The position numbers and the translations under genes are program-made. DNA of 64,000 bases from Mariprofundus sp. EBB-1 (GTDB taxonomy: Bacteria; Pseudomonadota; Zetaproteobacteria; Mariprofundales; Mariprofundaceae). The stretch covers positions 1-64,000 of the forward strand of contig NZ_RCFQ01000005.1 of NCBI RefSeq assembly GCF_003665155.1, given 5' to 3'. Position 1 is the stretch's first letter. Every line of letters starts with the position of its first letter. Shown here one piece after another: positions 38,510 to 47,951 of this stretch. A model generated the notes under the pieces. It ran no database searches. It saw nothing but the letters and a program-made list of their open reading frames with translations, and was not told where the DNA came from.

Positions 38510-38769
38510 TGAATCATTCAACAACATCTCCTGACCAGGAACTAACAATAGAAGTGTGCCACGGCCCTCAGTGCAGCGATATTGGAGGCAGAGCGCTTTC
38601 AGAAGAGCTCGAAGCAAACGGCATGAAATCGATCATTGGTGACTGCCGGGGGCAGTGCCCTAATGCTCCACTGGTGCTGGTTGATAATCGAATGATCTGC
38701 AATGCTACCGTTGAAAAAGTACGCAACCGCATTGACGATATTGCCTCAGGCGCATTTCCCTCTTATTAA
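38506..38769 (+). CDS. Small thioredoxin-fold [2Fe-2S] protein
   Basis: The 87-residue protein has Cys in VCHGPQC (two, five apart) and GDCRGQCPNAP (two, four apart). This is the arrangement of thioredoxin-like [2Fe-2S] ferredoxins and NuoE-type subunits. There is no companion dehydrogenase; the partner gene upstream is the esterase. It may be an electron carrier or Fe-S sensor. The cluster assignment rests on the motif only. Confidence 0.8.
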   Translation: MMNHSTTSPDQELTIEVCHGPQCSDIGGRALSEELEANGMKSIIGDCRGQCPNAPLVLVDNRMICNATVEKVRNRIDDIASGAFPSY

Positions 38770-38928
38770 TCAGTGCCTTCCAAATGGAATACACTTCGCA
38801 ACCGATTCAACAGCGCTAACAGATATAAAAAGTGACCCATCTTGCATTTTGTGCGGTCTGTCACATTAATCCCTCTCTCTATGATCAGCCTTCGCCAAAC
38901 TAATGATCGGTATTTACCGGAGGATATC

Positions 38929-39735
38929 ATGGCAGTTGAAGCGAAGTTAAAAGCGTCCAATAGAGAATTAAAAGCACTTCCTGTTTCTCCCGCTAGAACA
39001 CGTGCAAAAAAAACAAACACAAATGGTGTCGTAGATCTGGTTGTAGTACCTACAATGACAGCATCCAAGCCTGCCAATCGTATGGACAGTGAGTTGCTTG
39101 AGATTGATACCATTATCGAAGAAGTGTCTCATGCTATCGCCACCAATGATGATCAATATAAATGCATCATGTTCACCGATTTAGAATCCTCAACCGAATA
39201 CAAACGTGAAATGGGCCATAGCAAAGGCTATATGCGCAATCGTCTATTCTGTGACATCTGCGAAAATGCGGTAAAAAAACACAAGGGCCATGTTGTTAAA
39301 CGCCTTGGTGATGGTGTCATGGTGGTGTTTGAAAATGCCATTGATGCTGTACTCGCATCCTTATTAATTAAACGCAGCATTGCCGCGAACCGTAAAAAGC
39401 TGAAGAAACTCGTAGGCCCTATGAATTATCGCATTGGCATCACCTGCGGATATGTAAAACAGATTCCCGGTAGAAATAAAGACTATATCGGCCATGCCAT
39501 GGATAAAGGCTCACGTATTCAAACCAATGCACTGCGTAATCAGGTGTTGATCGACGAAATTGTGTACGGATTGATTCATACAAAAATCCGCGACTATTCT
39601 GGAGATATTGTCATTGGGAAACCAAAAAACATGACACTCAAAGGTGTAGGTGTGAGTACACTGTATGAAGTCTCGCCCAAAAACCTTGGTCTGGAATCCA
39701 GTATTTTCACACGTATGAAAAAGGTGTTCCATTAA
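38929..39735 (+). CDS. Soluble class III adenylate/guanylate cyclase-like protein
   Basis: Starting at ATG 38929 (GGAGG five bases before), the 268-residue protein has a basic, probably disordered N-terminus (~1-60). Then comes one cyclase homology domain: CIMFTDLESSTEY with the first metal Asp, HVVKRLGDGVMVVFENA with the second Asp, and MNYRIGITCGYV. No TM, GAF or CHASE sensor is present. The family makes cAMP or cGMP; substrate residues were not assigned. It is followed by a weak hairpin. There is no CRP-type regulator in the window. Confidence 0.88.
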   Translation: MAVEAKLKASNRELKALPVSPARTRAKKTNTNGVVDLVVVPTMTASKPANRMDSELLEIDTIIEEVSHAIATNDDQYKCIMFTDLESSTEYKREMGHSKGYMRNRLFCDICENAVKKHKGHVVKRLGDGVMVVFENAIDAVLASLLIKRSIAANRKKLKKLVGPMNYRIGITCGYVKQIPGRNKDYIGHAMDKGSRIQTNALRNQVLIDEIVYGLIHTKIRDYSGDIVIGKPKNMTLKGVGVSTLYEVSPKNLGLESSIFTRMKKVFH

Positions 39736-39740
39736 GGAAT

Positions 39741-39760
39741 CGCTGATGTAGTCAGCGTTT
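39741..39760 (+). terminator. Weak terminator after the cyclase gene
   Basis: CGCTGA pairs with TCAGCG around TGTAG and is followed by TTTCCGTTTT, five bases past the cyclase stop. The stem is short, so efficiency is uncertain. Confidence 0.55.
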
Positions 39761-39828
39761 CCGTTTTGCCTTTTGCGAGCTCTGTTTGGCAGGAGCCAAT
39801 AAATCAGTACCGCCCTAAAATACAACCA

Positions 39829-40350
39829 TCACACCAGTGATGTCAGGCTTTCCCACTGCGCGAATGACACTTTTCTTGCACTACCAAATCCACCGACCCA
39901 ATGGATACGGGCTGGAGAAAACTTAAACAGTCGAAAATCAGCGAATGCAAAGAGCTGTTCTGCATCCGGTATGCATTTGAGGTAGGCGGCTTTGGCTGCT
40001 GCAATATCCATATCCCCAACCGGGGTGAGTTTACCTTGCATAGTGATTCGTGGCAGGGCAAGCGGTGATTCAGTTACTGATTCAGGCGTGCAAACCATGA
40101 GGCCTATATTCGCATCGCGTTCAATGTTGCCAGTGTGTCTCGCCAGAGCAGAGAGATGCAACAGGATGTTAGCCTTGTGAAGCGCAAAGGGGGCCATGCT
40201 TGCCTCTGGTCCATGCATACCCGTCGTTGCGATCAAAGCGACTCTGCTCTGTTTGAACAGCTGTTGAACACCCTCTAGCCAGTTATTAGTTATCGGGGCA
40301 TCTGCAACATTGCCCCCTCCTCCGTCTGCATCCACGCGATCTGCCACCAT
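39829..40350 (-). CDS. HugZ-like pyridoxamine-5'-phosphate-oxidase-fold protein
   Basis: The 173-residue split-barrel protein begins after GGGAGGA. VALIATTGMHGPEASMAPFA, HLSALARHTGNIERD and the terminal RIHWVGGFGSAR match HugZ-type heme-utilisation proteins, which use a related FMN/heme-binding split barrel. The C-terminal DUF2470 part found in many is absent; the protein ends at the HWVGGFG region. A role in heme breakdown or flavin binding is possible, not shown. It is convergent with the cyclase gene. Confidence 0.82.
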   Translation of the reverse strand: MVADRVDADGGGGNVADAPITNNWLEGVQQLFKQSRVALIATTGMHGPEASMAPFALHKANILLHLSALARHTGNIERDANIGLMVCTPESVTESPLALPRITMQGKLTPVGDMDIAAAKAAYLKCIPDAEQLFAFADFRLFKFSPARIHWVGGFGSARKVSFAQWESLTSLV

Positions 40351-40551
40351 TTAAATATCCTCCCGCTTCACTGTCACACATCTTATCCGGGAAAATGTTG
40401 AAAAACTACGACCTCATATAGTATTCCACTCTTTTCATTGCAGAGATGCCTCTTTATTTTTTTTCGCGCAATAAATAATGACAGCGCACATCTGTTCATA
40501 TATTATGCGTTTTAATCGTTTACGTCGATTCATAAAAGGATAAAAAAAACC

Positions 40552-40971
40552 ATGAAAATCAATCCAGGCATCAATAAAACTATCACTACCATTGACGAAA
40601 ATCATACAGCGCTGGAAGCGGCACAGCTGATGACAGAAAATCAGATTGGCTCAGTTGTGGTTACCAGTCATGCTCAGGTTGTTGGCATCTTCACCGAGCG
40701 TGAATTGATGATGCAGGTCGTTGGTAAAGGACGTGAGCCGGGCAATGTTAAAATCAAAGGCGTGATGCATACCGATCACCTGAAGATTGATCCTGAAGCG
40801 ACATGTGATGAAGCACTGCAAATCATGAAAGAGAAACGATGTCGTCATCTGCTGGTATTCAATGGCGATGAATTTATCGGACTGATATCACTCAGGGATA
40901 TTGTTGTGCTCAACTTGCAGGAAAAGGATGATCTTATCCAGCAACTCGAAGGCTATATCTCTGTCACCTGA
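40552..40971 (+). CDS. Tandem CBS-domain protein
   Basis: The 139-residue protein consists of two CBS motifs: HTALEAAQLMTENQIGSVVV / GIFTERELMMQVV, and DEALQIMKEKRCRHLLVF / FIGLISLRDIVVLNL. Such small proteins bind adenosine nucleotides and regulate partners. AAAGGA precedes the ATG. A hairpin separates it from hypA, so operon membership with hyp genes is unlikely despite the same direction. Confidence 0.93.
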   Translation: MKINPGINKTITTIDENHTALEAAQLMTENQIGSVVVTSHAQVVGIFTERELMMQVVGKGREPGNVKIKGVMHTDHLKIDPEATCDEALQIMKEKRCRHLLVFNGDEFIGLISLRDIVVLNLQEKDDLIQQLEGYISVT

Positions 40972-40992
40972 GCTGACTTAACATCACCGCGA

Positions 40993-41025
40993 GAAGAGGA
41001 TCGGGAATCATCACTCCCGCTCTTC
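40993..41025 (+). terminator. Hairpin terminator between the CBS gene and hypA
   Basis: GAAGAG and CTCTTC, and inside them CGGGA and TCCCG, pair around ATCATCAC. No long U-run follows, so it may need a factor or act as an mRNA end-stabiliser. Confidence 0.6.
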
Positions 41026-41126
41026 CGTCATTCTATTCAACAGATTAATCATGGGTTAATCATCAAGGATAATTATGCGGCTCATTCAGAATAGAAATGT
41101 TAATTGCGATGTTATGGAGTTCACGC

Positions 41127-41468
41127 ATGCATGAGATGTCACTGTGCGAAGGCGTTATACAATTGATCGAACAACAGGCAGATGAGCAGGATTTTAACAA
41201 GGTCACTACAGTGTGGCTGGAAATCGGTGCATTGGCAGGTGTTGAAGTCGAAGCGATGCGTTTCAGCTTTGATGCCATCGCCAGAAACACGATCGCAGAT
41301 GCTGCCAAACTGGAAATTATTCACGTTCAGGGGCATGCAGCATGTCCACTCTGTAAACAGCAGACAGAGGTCTCGGCACGTTTTGACCTCTGCCCTGCAT
41401 GTGGACACTACCCTCTGAATATTTTAGCAGGTGAAGAGATGCGAATTAAAGAACTGGAGGTGCAATAA
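41127..41468 (+). CDS. hypA: Hydrogenase nickel incorporation protein HypA
   Basis: HypA delivers Ni to the hydrogenase large subunit with HypB. The start at 41127 gives the invariant N-terminus MHEMSL, whose His2 binds Ni; GGAG lies seven bases ahead. The protein has 113 residues with zinc-site pairs CPLC and CPAC near residues 73-93. The frame is open 10 codons further upstream, but that would bury His2. The stop overlaps the hypB ATG by one base. Confidence 0.96.
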   Translation: MHEMSLCEGVIQLIEQQADEQDFNKVTTVWLEIGALAGVEVEAMRFSFDAIARNTIADAAKLEIIHVQGHAACPLCKQQTEVSARFDLCPACGHYPLNILAGEEMRIKELEVQ

Positions 41469-42322
41469 TGTGCACAACATGCGGTTGCGCTGAAGGCGAC
41501 ACAACCATTGAAGGCCACACTCATGAGCATGCTCACACGCATGACCACGATCATTCCCACGACCACTCCCACGGGCATCATCATGAAAATGCATTGATGG
41601 CCACACATGCTGCTGGTATCAGCCCTTCACGTATTTTAAAAATAGAGCAGGATATCCTCAGTAAAAATAATGCCTATGCATCAGACAACAGAGGCTATTT
41701 CAACCAACGCAACATGTTGGCGCTCAATCTGGTCTCAAGCCCCGGCTCCGGTAAAACCACCCTGCTCACGCGCACCCTGAATGATCTCAAGGGTGAAGTT
41801 TCCTTGGCTGTCATAGAAGGTGACCAACAAACAGTGCTTGATGCAGAGCGTATTCGTGCCACTGGTGTAAAAGCGATTCAGATCAACACTGGCAAAGGCT
41901 GCCATCTGGATGCGCATATGGTCGGCCACGCCCTTGAATCCCTTAAGCCCGAAGATAACAGCCTGCTGTTTATTGAAAATGTAGGCAACCTGGTATGCCC
42001 TGCTTCATTTGATCTCGGTGAAGCGCACAAGGTGGTTATTTTATCCGTCACGGAAGGTGAAGATAAACCGCTCAAATATCCGGACATGTTTCATGCAGCA
42101 GGTCTGATGTTGCTGAACAAAACAGATCTCTTGCCTTATCTTGATTTCGATGTTGATCAATGCATCGCCTATGCCCAACGCGTTAATCCGGGCATTACGA
42201 TCCTGCAGGTCTCAGCCACCACCGGTGAAGGCATGGAACAGTGGTATCAATGGTTACTGGATCTGCATCAATCCATTCAGACAACGACAGCACAGCAAAT
42301 AACAATAGACCAGGACGCTTAA
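41468..42322 (+). CDS. hypB: Hydrogenase nickel GTPase HypB
   Basis: The 284-residue G protein has the N-terminal CxxCGC Ni site (MCTTCGC). A His-rich stretch at ~17-37 alternates [14 protein letters not shown] and HDHSHGHHH, for Ni storage. Then come the P-loop [40 protein letters not shown] and the guanine motif LLNKTDLL. Both a high-affinity CxxCGC and a His-rich tract are present, so it may double as a nickel store. AGGAGG precedes the ATG. Confidence 0.97.
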   Translation: MCTTCGCAEGDTTIEGHTHEHAHTHDHDHSHDHSHGHHHENALMATHAAGISPSRILKIEQDILSKNNAYASDNRGYFNQRNMLALNLVSSPGSGKTTLLTRTLNDLKGEVSLAVIEGDQQTVLDAERIRATGVKAIQINTGKGCHLDAHMVGHALESLKPEDNSLLFIENVGNLVCPASFDLGEAHKVVILSVTEGEDKPLKYPDMFHAAGLMLLNKTDLLPYLDFDVDQCIAYAQRVNPGITILQVSATTGEGMEQWYQWLLDLHQSIQTTTAQQITIDQDA

Positions 42323-42323
42323 T

Positions 42324-42572
42324 ATGTGCTTAGCAGTTCCAGCCATTGTCATCGCACTGAATGAAAGCAGTGAAATGGCAACCGTCGACTTATCCGGCAT
42401 ACAAAAAGATGTCTCCACCGTGCTGGTGGATGATGTAAACATTGGTGACTACCTCCTGATTCATGTGGGTTTTGCCCTGCATAAACTCAGTGAAAAGGAA
42501 GCCATAAGCACGCTGGCCCTGTTTGAAGAGCTTGAAGTCATGAACAATCAAGATGAACAGGCATCCTCATGA
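42324..42572 (+). CDS. hypC: Hydrogenase assembly chaperone HypC
   Basis: The 82-residue protein begins MCLAVPA, with the essential Cys2 that contacts the Fe(CN)2CO group and HypD, and has VLVDDVNIGDYLLIHVGFAL. It follows hypB by one base and its stop overlaps hypD by four bases (ATGA). Confidence 0.97.
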   Translation: MCLAVPAIVIALNESSEMATVDLSGIQKDVSTVLVDDVNIGDYLLIHVGFALHKLSEKEAISTLALFEELEVMNNQDEQASS

Positions 42573-43717
42573 AATACGTCAATGAGTTTCGTAATGGTGA
42601 TGTCGCGGCCAAATTAGCCAGAGTTATTGCCAACGAAGTGGAGAGCGATAGAGATTACCGTCTGATGGAATTTTGCGGTGGTCACACCCATGCTATCTTC
42701 CGTTTTGGTATTCAGGATCTGATGCCTGAAAACGTGAATTTTGTGCATGGCCCGGGTTGCCCTGTATGTGTGTTACCCAAAGGGCGTATTGATAATGCCA
42801 TCAAACTGGTTCAAGACCATAATGTAATCCTCTGCACCTATGCAGACCTGGTACGTGTACCTGCCACTAAACAGATGAGCCTGCTCAAAGCCAAGGCTGA
42901 TGGTGGCGATATCCGCATGGTCTATTCCACCCAGGATGCACTACAAATTGCACGTCAGAACCCTAATCGACAGGTGGTTTTTTTTGCTATCGGCTTTGAA
43001 ACGACCACACCACCCACAGCTGTTGCTCTGCAAGTTGCGCAACAGGAAGGCTTAAACAATTTCTCAGTCTTCTGTAATCATGTGCTCACCCCTCCTGCCA
43101 TGCGTCATATCTTGCAACAGGATGGCGATCAAAGTGCCAATATCGATGGCATATTAGGCCCATCGCATGTCAGCACCATTATTGGCAGTCAGGCTTATGC
43201 ATTCTGTGCCACTGAATTTCATACACCGATCGTCATTGCCGGTTTTGAACCACTCGATGTCATGCAATCCACGCTGATGTTAATTCGCCAGCTCAATAGT
43301 GGGCGGGTTACAGTGGAAAATGAATATACCCGCGTCGTCACCGATGAAGGTAATCGTAAAGCCCAGGCTTTGATGCAGGAAGTGTTTGAACTGCGCCCAA
43401 TCTTTGAATGGCGCGGGCTTGGCATGATGCCGAACAGTGCGCTGCAAATTCGTGATATCTATGCCGAGTGGGATGCAGAACAACGTTTTGCTATCGAACA
43501 CATTACCAGCAGTGATGTGAAAAGCTGCCTCTGCCCTGCCATCTTGCGTGGCCTGAACAAACCCACCGACTGCAAACTGTTCGGTACGGTCTGTACGCCT
43601 GAAAACCCGATGGGTGCCTGCATGGTTTCATCAGAAGGTTCATGTGCTGCATACTGGAGTTATGGCCGTTTTCGCCAACCCGACACAGCAACAGCGCAAC
43701 AGGAGAGAACAGCATAA
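42569..43717 (+). CDS. hypD: Hydrogenase Fe-cyanide assembly protein HypD
   Basis: The 382-residue protein is the scaffold where Fe(CN)2CO is built with HypC. Conserved Cys motifs are MEFCGGHTHAI, GPGCPVCVLP and the C-terminal [4Fe-4S] set CLCPAILRG, CKLFGTVC and MGACMVSSEGSCAAYW. The central domain contains FFAIGFETTTP. The gene overlaps hypC by four bases and the hypE ATG by one. Confidence 0.97.
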   Translation: MKYVNEFRNGDVAAKLARVIANEVESDRDYRLMEFCGGHTHAIFRFGIQDLMPENVNFVHGPGCPVCVLPKGRIDNAIKLVQDHNVILCTYADLVRVPATKQMSLLKAKADGGDIRMVYSTQDALQIARQNPNRQVVFFAIGFETTTPPTAVALQVAQQEGLNNFSVFCNHVLTPPAMRHILQQDGDQSANIDGILGPSHVSTIIGSQAYAFCATEFHTPIVIAGFEPLDVMQSTLMLIRQLNSGRVTVENEYTRVVTDEGNRKAQALMQEVFELRPIFEWRGLGMMPNSALQIRDIYAEWDAEQRFAIEHITSSDVKSCLCPAILRGLNKPTDCKLFGTVCTPENPMGACMVSSEGSCAAYWSYGRFRQPDTATAQQERTA

Positions 43718-44754
43718 TGCGCCCCTATTCAGGTAAACTTGATATCAAGCACGGCCTTGTCAACATGAGCCACGGCAGTGGTGGTCGTGCCATGGCGCAA
43801 CTCATCGATCAAATATTCATGTTTCATTTCGACAACGAACTGCTGCGTCAACAAAACGATCAGGCGGCTTTCAATGTGCCGGCAGGACGCATGGTGATCA
43901 GTACCGATGCCCATGTGATTTCACCCCTGTTTTTTCCCGGTGGTGATATCGGCTCCCTCTCCGTGCATGGCACCATCAATGATGTCTGTATGTCCGGCGC
44001 CAAGCCACTCTATCTCTCTGCCGCCTTTATTCTGGAAGAGGGTTTTCCACTATCCAAGTTGGAACAAATCGTCATCAGCATGGCCAAAGCCTCGCGTGAA
44101 GCCGGTGTCCCCATTGTTACGGGCGACACCAAAGTGGTTGAGAAAGGCAATGGTGATGGCGTGTTCATCACCACGACCGGTGTAGGTGTTGTGCCTGATA
44201 GCATCAATATCTCCGGCGAGCGTGCATGCATAGGTGATGTGATTATCTTATCTGGCAGCATTGGTGATCACGGCATGGCCGTACTCTCAAGTCGTGAAAA
44301 CTTATCCTTTGAAACCACCCTGCAATCCGATTCTGCTGCACTACACAGGCTGGTAAAACGTATGGTAGAGGTTGCTCCAGACATCCATTGTCTGCGTGAC
44401 CCTACCCGCGGTGGCTTGGCCACCACACTCAATGAGCTGGCCCTGCAATCATCTGTCGGCATGTTGCTTGAGGAATCATCCATCCCCGTTAAAGCTGCAG
44501 TGACGGGCGCATGTGAACTGCTCGGACTGGACCCTTTATATGTTGCCAACGAAGGTAAATTAATCTGTATCTGTGATGCAGCCGATGCCGATGCCCTGAT
44601 CGCTGCCATGCAAGCGGATCCACTTGGGCGTGATGCAGCCATCATTGGTACAGTAGTAGCTGATGATCATCATATGGTACAGATGCAAACATCTTTCGGC
44701 GGCTCGCGCATTGTCGACTGGTTAGCCAGCGAACAACTGCCCCGCATCTGCTAA
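43717..44754 (+). CDS. hypE: Hydrogenase thiocarbamate/cyanide-forming protein HypE
   Basis: The 345-residue PurM-like enzyme dehydrates a C-terminal thiocarboxamide to thiocyanate. It begins at ATG 43717 (MRPYSGKLDIKHG), overlapping the hypD stop by one base. SHGSGGRAM, STDAHVISPLFFPGGDIG and ITTTGVGVV are conserved, and the essential tail PRIC ends the protein with the acceptor Cys. A frame is open upstream within hypD but is not used by homologues. Confidence 0.97.
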   Translation: MRPYSGKLDIKHGLVNMSHGSGGRAMAQLIDQIFMFHFDNELLRQQNDQAAFNVPAGRMVISTDAHVISPLFFPGGDIGSLSVHGTINDVCMSGAKPLYLSAAFILEEGFPLSKLEQIVISMAKASREAGVPIVTGDTKVVEKGNGDGVFITTTGVGVVPDSINISGERACIGDVIILSGSIGDHGMAVLSSRENLSFETTLQSDSAALHRLVKRMVEVAPDIHCLRDPTRGGLATTLNELALQSSVGMLLEESSIPVKAAVTGACELLGLDPLYVANEGKLICICDAADADALIAAMQADPLGRDAAIIGTVVADDHHMVQMQTSFGGSRIVDWLASEQLPRIC

Positions 44755-44772
44755 AACAACTGAAGTATCATC

Positions 44773-47136
44773 ATGGCACTATCCATCCGCATTCATGGTC
44801 TGGTTCAAGGCGTCGGTTTCCGACCCTTTGCGTGGCACCTCGCCACTGCATTAGGTATCACCGGCAGTATCTGGAATGATGCTGAAGGTGTTGTCATTCA
44901 CGCATGGGGCAATGAGGGTGCACTCACAGATTTTCAGCATCAGATTGTGACGCAAAGCCCAGCACTTGCCCGCATTGATCATATGGAAACATCATCGTTT
45001 ATTACAAGCGATACACCATCAATATTTACTATTGCAGAGAGTCAGACCGAAGGCCGGGTAAGTGCCGCGATCACCCCGGATGCAGCCACCTGCCCCCACT
45101 GTCTGGCAGAGGTTCGCAACAGTAACGATCGTCATCACGCTTATGCGTTCACCAGCTGCACCTACTGCGGCCCGCGCCTCTCCATTGTACAAGCAGTACC
45201 CTATGACCGTGCCAACACCAGCATGGATGCGTTTCCCATGTGCCCCGCCTGTCAGCGTGAATACGACACCCCTTCCGATCGCAGGTTTCATGCCCAAACC
45301 AACGCATGTCCTGATTGCGGGCCACAACTAACACTCGAAGATGCAACCGGTAATCTGTTACCGGATGCAACATCGCCAATGCAAATCATTACAACGACAG
45401 CTGCGTTGCTACATCAAGGTCATATTGTTGCGATCAAAGGTATTGGTGGCATCCATCTGGCCGTCGATGCCAGCAATCACAATGCCGTGCTTCGCCTGCG
45501 CTCACGCAAACAACGCTATAGCAAAGCCTTTGCACTGATGGCGAAAGATCAACAAAGCATCGCGCATTATGCCAAAATAGAAGCACAGGAATCAGCTCTG
45601 TTAAACGCTTCAGCAGCACCTATCGTACTGCTTGAATCTCTACCGCAAAACAGCAAACTCTCCGGAGCCATTGCACCCGGTCAGTCCAGACTCGGTTTTA
45701 TGCTACCCTATTCTCCCCTGCATCATCTGCTCATGGTTCAAATGAATGGCCCGATAGTCCTCACTTCAGGTAACCGTTCCGATGAACCGCAATGCATCAC
45801 CAATAAAGATGCCCGCGAACGCCTCTCTGGTATCGCCGACTATTTTCTACTACATGATCGCGACATCATCAATCGACTGGATGATTCCGTCGCCATGGTC
45901 ATGCATCATGACACCCGCCTGTTAAGGCGTGCCCGTGGTTATGCGCCTGCTCCTGTACTGCTGCATGACAGTTTCACATCGGCTGCACCCGTCCTGGCCA
46001 TGGGCGGCGAACTCAAAAGCACCTTCTGCCAACTGCGTGATGGTCAGGCTATTGTATCGCAACATCTGGGTGATCTGGAACACGCTGAAAGCCATCATGA
46101 TTACCGGCATACACTCACGCTGTACGAGCAGATGTTTACATTCAGGCCTGAGCTGATTGCTGTGGACAAACACCCGGACTATTTCTCCACCCAACTGGGA
46201 CAACAGATATCAGAAACTTCTGAAACAGATCTGCTCAGCATACAACATCATCATGCCCACATTGCAGCGGTACTGGCCGAACATCGCATGCCAGTAACTA
46301 CCGGTAACGTGCTCGGTATCGCACTGGATGGGCTTGGTTTTGGCGAAGATGGCACCATCTGGGGTGGAGAGTTTCTGCTGGCCGACTTCACATCATTCAC
46401 GCGTCTGGGCTGCTTTCAGCCGGTTGCCATGCCGGGAGGGACACAAGCGATACGTGAGCCATGGCGCAATACCGCAGCACACCTGTTTGGCCTGGGCTGG
46501 AATGAACGCGAATCCGACTTCAGCGACACGGATCTGCTGCGTTTTCTATCCACAAAACCATTAACACTTATGCGCAACATGGTCGACCAAGGTATAAACA
46601 GTCCGCTCACCTCATCCTGCGGTCGTCTGTTTGATGCGGTCGCCGCAGCACTGGGCATCTGTCTGAACGGCACCAGCTACGAAGGAGAGGCTGCGATTGC
46701 ACTTGAATCTCTGGCACAACAGGCATTTAGCACGCAACCGGCTGCCTATGCATACCGTTTGGATTGCGTCAAAAGCGATAGCAGTAACGATGGCATCATG
46801 CAGATCAACTGGCAGTCCATGTGGCGCGACCTGCTTCACGATCTCAAAATCGATGTCAATAAAAGCATCATTGCCGCCCGCTTTCACCACACTGTCATTG
46901 CCGCAGTTGCTGAGTTAGCCACGCAGTTATGCCGTAAGCACGCGGTGGAGAGCATCGTACTTTGCGGGGGCGCATTTCAAAATAGATTGCTACTCGAAAC
47001 ATTGGCTTCCGGTTTTGAAATTGCGGGTTTCAACGTACTGATCGCTCAACAGACTCCCATCAATGATGGCGGGCTCTCGCTTGGTCAGGCTGCTATCGCT
47101 GCAGCAACACGATTATCAGGAGCAACAGATGCTTGA
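44773..47136 (+). CDS. hypF: Carbamoyltransferase HypF
   Basis: The 787-residue protein provides the carbamoyl group for cyanide ligands. Domains: acylphosphatase at 1-90 (HGLVQGVGFRPF), two zinc fingers at ~105-180 (CPHC, CTYC, CPAC, CPDC), YrdC-like at ~200-380 (IKGIGGIHLAVDA, LTSGNRSDEP) and a Kae1-like carbamoyltransferase at ~390-787 (AMGGELKSTF, LSIQHHHAHIAAVLAEH, ALDGLGFGEDGTIWGGE, CGGAFQNRLL). All family motifs are intact. Its end overlaps the transporter gene by eight bases. Confidence 0.97.
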   Translation: MALSIRIHGLVQGVGFRPFAWHLATALGITGSIWNDAEGVVIHAWGNEGALTDFQHQIVTQSPALARIDHMETSSFITSDTPSIFTIAESQTEGRVSAAITPDAATCPHCLAEVRNSNDRHHAYAFTSCTYCGPRLSIVQAVPYDRANTSMDAFPMCPACQREYDTPSDRRFHAQTNACPDCGPQLTLEDATGNLLPDATSPMQIITTTAALLHQGHIVAIKGIGGIHLAVDASNHNAVLRLRSRKQRYSKAFALMAKDQQSIAHYAKIEAQESALLNASAAPIVLLESLPQNSKLSGAIAPGQSRLGFMLPYSPLHHLLMVQMNGPIVLTSGNRSDEPQCITNKDARERLSGIADYFLLHDRDIINRLDDSVAMVMHHDTRLLRRARGYAPAPVLLHDSFTSAAPVLAMGGELKSTFCQLRDGQAIVSQHLGDLEHAESHHDYRHTLTLYEQMFTFRPELIAVDKHPDYFSTQLGQQISETSETDLLSIQHHHAHIAAVLAEHRMPVTTGNVLGIALDGLGFGEDGTIWGGEFLLADFTSFTRLGCFQPVAMPGGTQAIREPWRNTAAHLFGLGWNERESDFSDTDLLRFLSTKPLTLMRNMVDQGINSPLTSSCGRLFDAVAAALGICLNGTSYEGEAAIALESLAQQAFSTQPAAYAYRLDCVKSDSSNDGIMQINWQSMWRDLLHDLKIDVNKSIIAARFHHTVIAAVAELATQLCRKHAVESIVLCGGAFQNRLLLETLASGFEIAGFNVLIAQQTPINDGGLSLGQAAIAAATRLSGATDA

Positions 47137-47842
47137 GATATTGTTTATCGGATTTCTGCTCGGCATGCGACATGCGATCGAATCAGACCATGTGGCGGCA
47201 GTGGCATCACTGGTAACACGCTCTTCCAGTATAAGTGAATCCATCCGTCTGGGTTCAGTCTGGGGCGTAGGCCATACGATCACCCTGTTTATTTTCGGCT
47301 CTGCCGTGATGCTGCTCGACAACATGATTCCCGAACAGATCGCCATGATGCTGGAGTTCTTCGTTGCTATCATGCTGGTCGTACTCGGTGTGGATGTGCT
47401 GCGGCGCGCCATGAAAAAACATCTGCATTTCCACGCCCATCAGCACCAGAATGGCACGGTGCATTTTCATGCACATACGCACATCAACACCACAACACAC
47501 ACCAACAGCGATCATGAACATCGCCACCCTTCCACCCCTTTCCCCATGCGTGCGCTGCTGGTCGGTATCATGCACGGCATGGCAGGTTCTGCTGCTCTGA
47601 TCGTATTAACACTGCAAAGTGTACACTCTTTTTCAATGGGTCTTATCTATATTACCCTGTTCGGCATCGGTTCTATTGCAGGCATGGCGCTACTTTCCAT
47701 CGCCATCATACTGCCTCTCCGTCACACCAGCACACGCTATAACGGCCTGTATCAGTATCTGCTGATGGGCATTGGAACAACCACTATCTTCCTCGGCTGC
47801 AGCATGATGGTCGGGATAACAAACAACGGGCTTTTCTTATGA
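47129..47842 (+). CDS. NicO/NiCoT-like nickel transporter
   Basis: The 237-residue protein starts at ATG 47129 within the hypF stop region (eight-base overlap). It has about six TM helices. The metal motif in TM1 is RHAIESDHVAAVAS, the HxxxxDH signature of NicO/UreJ transporters. A cytoplasmic or periplasmic loop at ~105-145 is a dense His tract (HLHFHAHQHQ, HFHAHTH, HEHRHPS), which may bind Ni. Position between the maturation and structural genes supports Ni supply for this hydrogenase; Co2+ transport is not excluded. Confidence 0.9.
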   Translation: MLEILFIGFLLGMRHAIESDHVAAVASLVTRSSSISESIRLGSVWGVGHTITLFIFGSAVMLLDNMIPEQIAMMLEFFVAIMLVVLGVDVLRRAMKKHLHFHAHQHQNGTVHFHAHTHINTTTHTNSDHEHRHPSTPFPMRALLVGIMHGMAGSAALIVLTLQSVHSFSMGLIYITLFGIGSIAGMALLSIAIILPLRHTSTRYNGLYQYLLMGIGTTTIFLGCSMMVGITNNGLFL

Positions 47843-47898
47843 AAACCCACCTTAAAAAACATATTTTAAAAAGATACAAAAAAAGTGTGGTTACCCCC

Positions 47899-47927
47899 TT
47901 TCATACTTCTATTTTATTCGCTATAAT
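47899..47927 (+). promoter_or_regulatory. Candidate sigma-70 promoter for hoxFUYHW
   Basis: TATAAT at 47922-47927 is a perfect -10 box, 17 bases after TTTCAT, a poor -35. Predicted start near 47934 leaves a short leader with AGGAG before the hoxF TTG. It would let the structural genes be expressed apart from the upstream hyp genes. Confidence 0.6.
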
Positions 47928-47951
47928 GCACCCGCGCAAAAGGAGCCTCTC

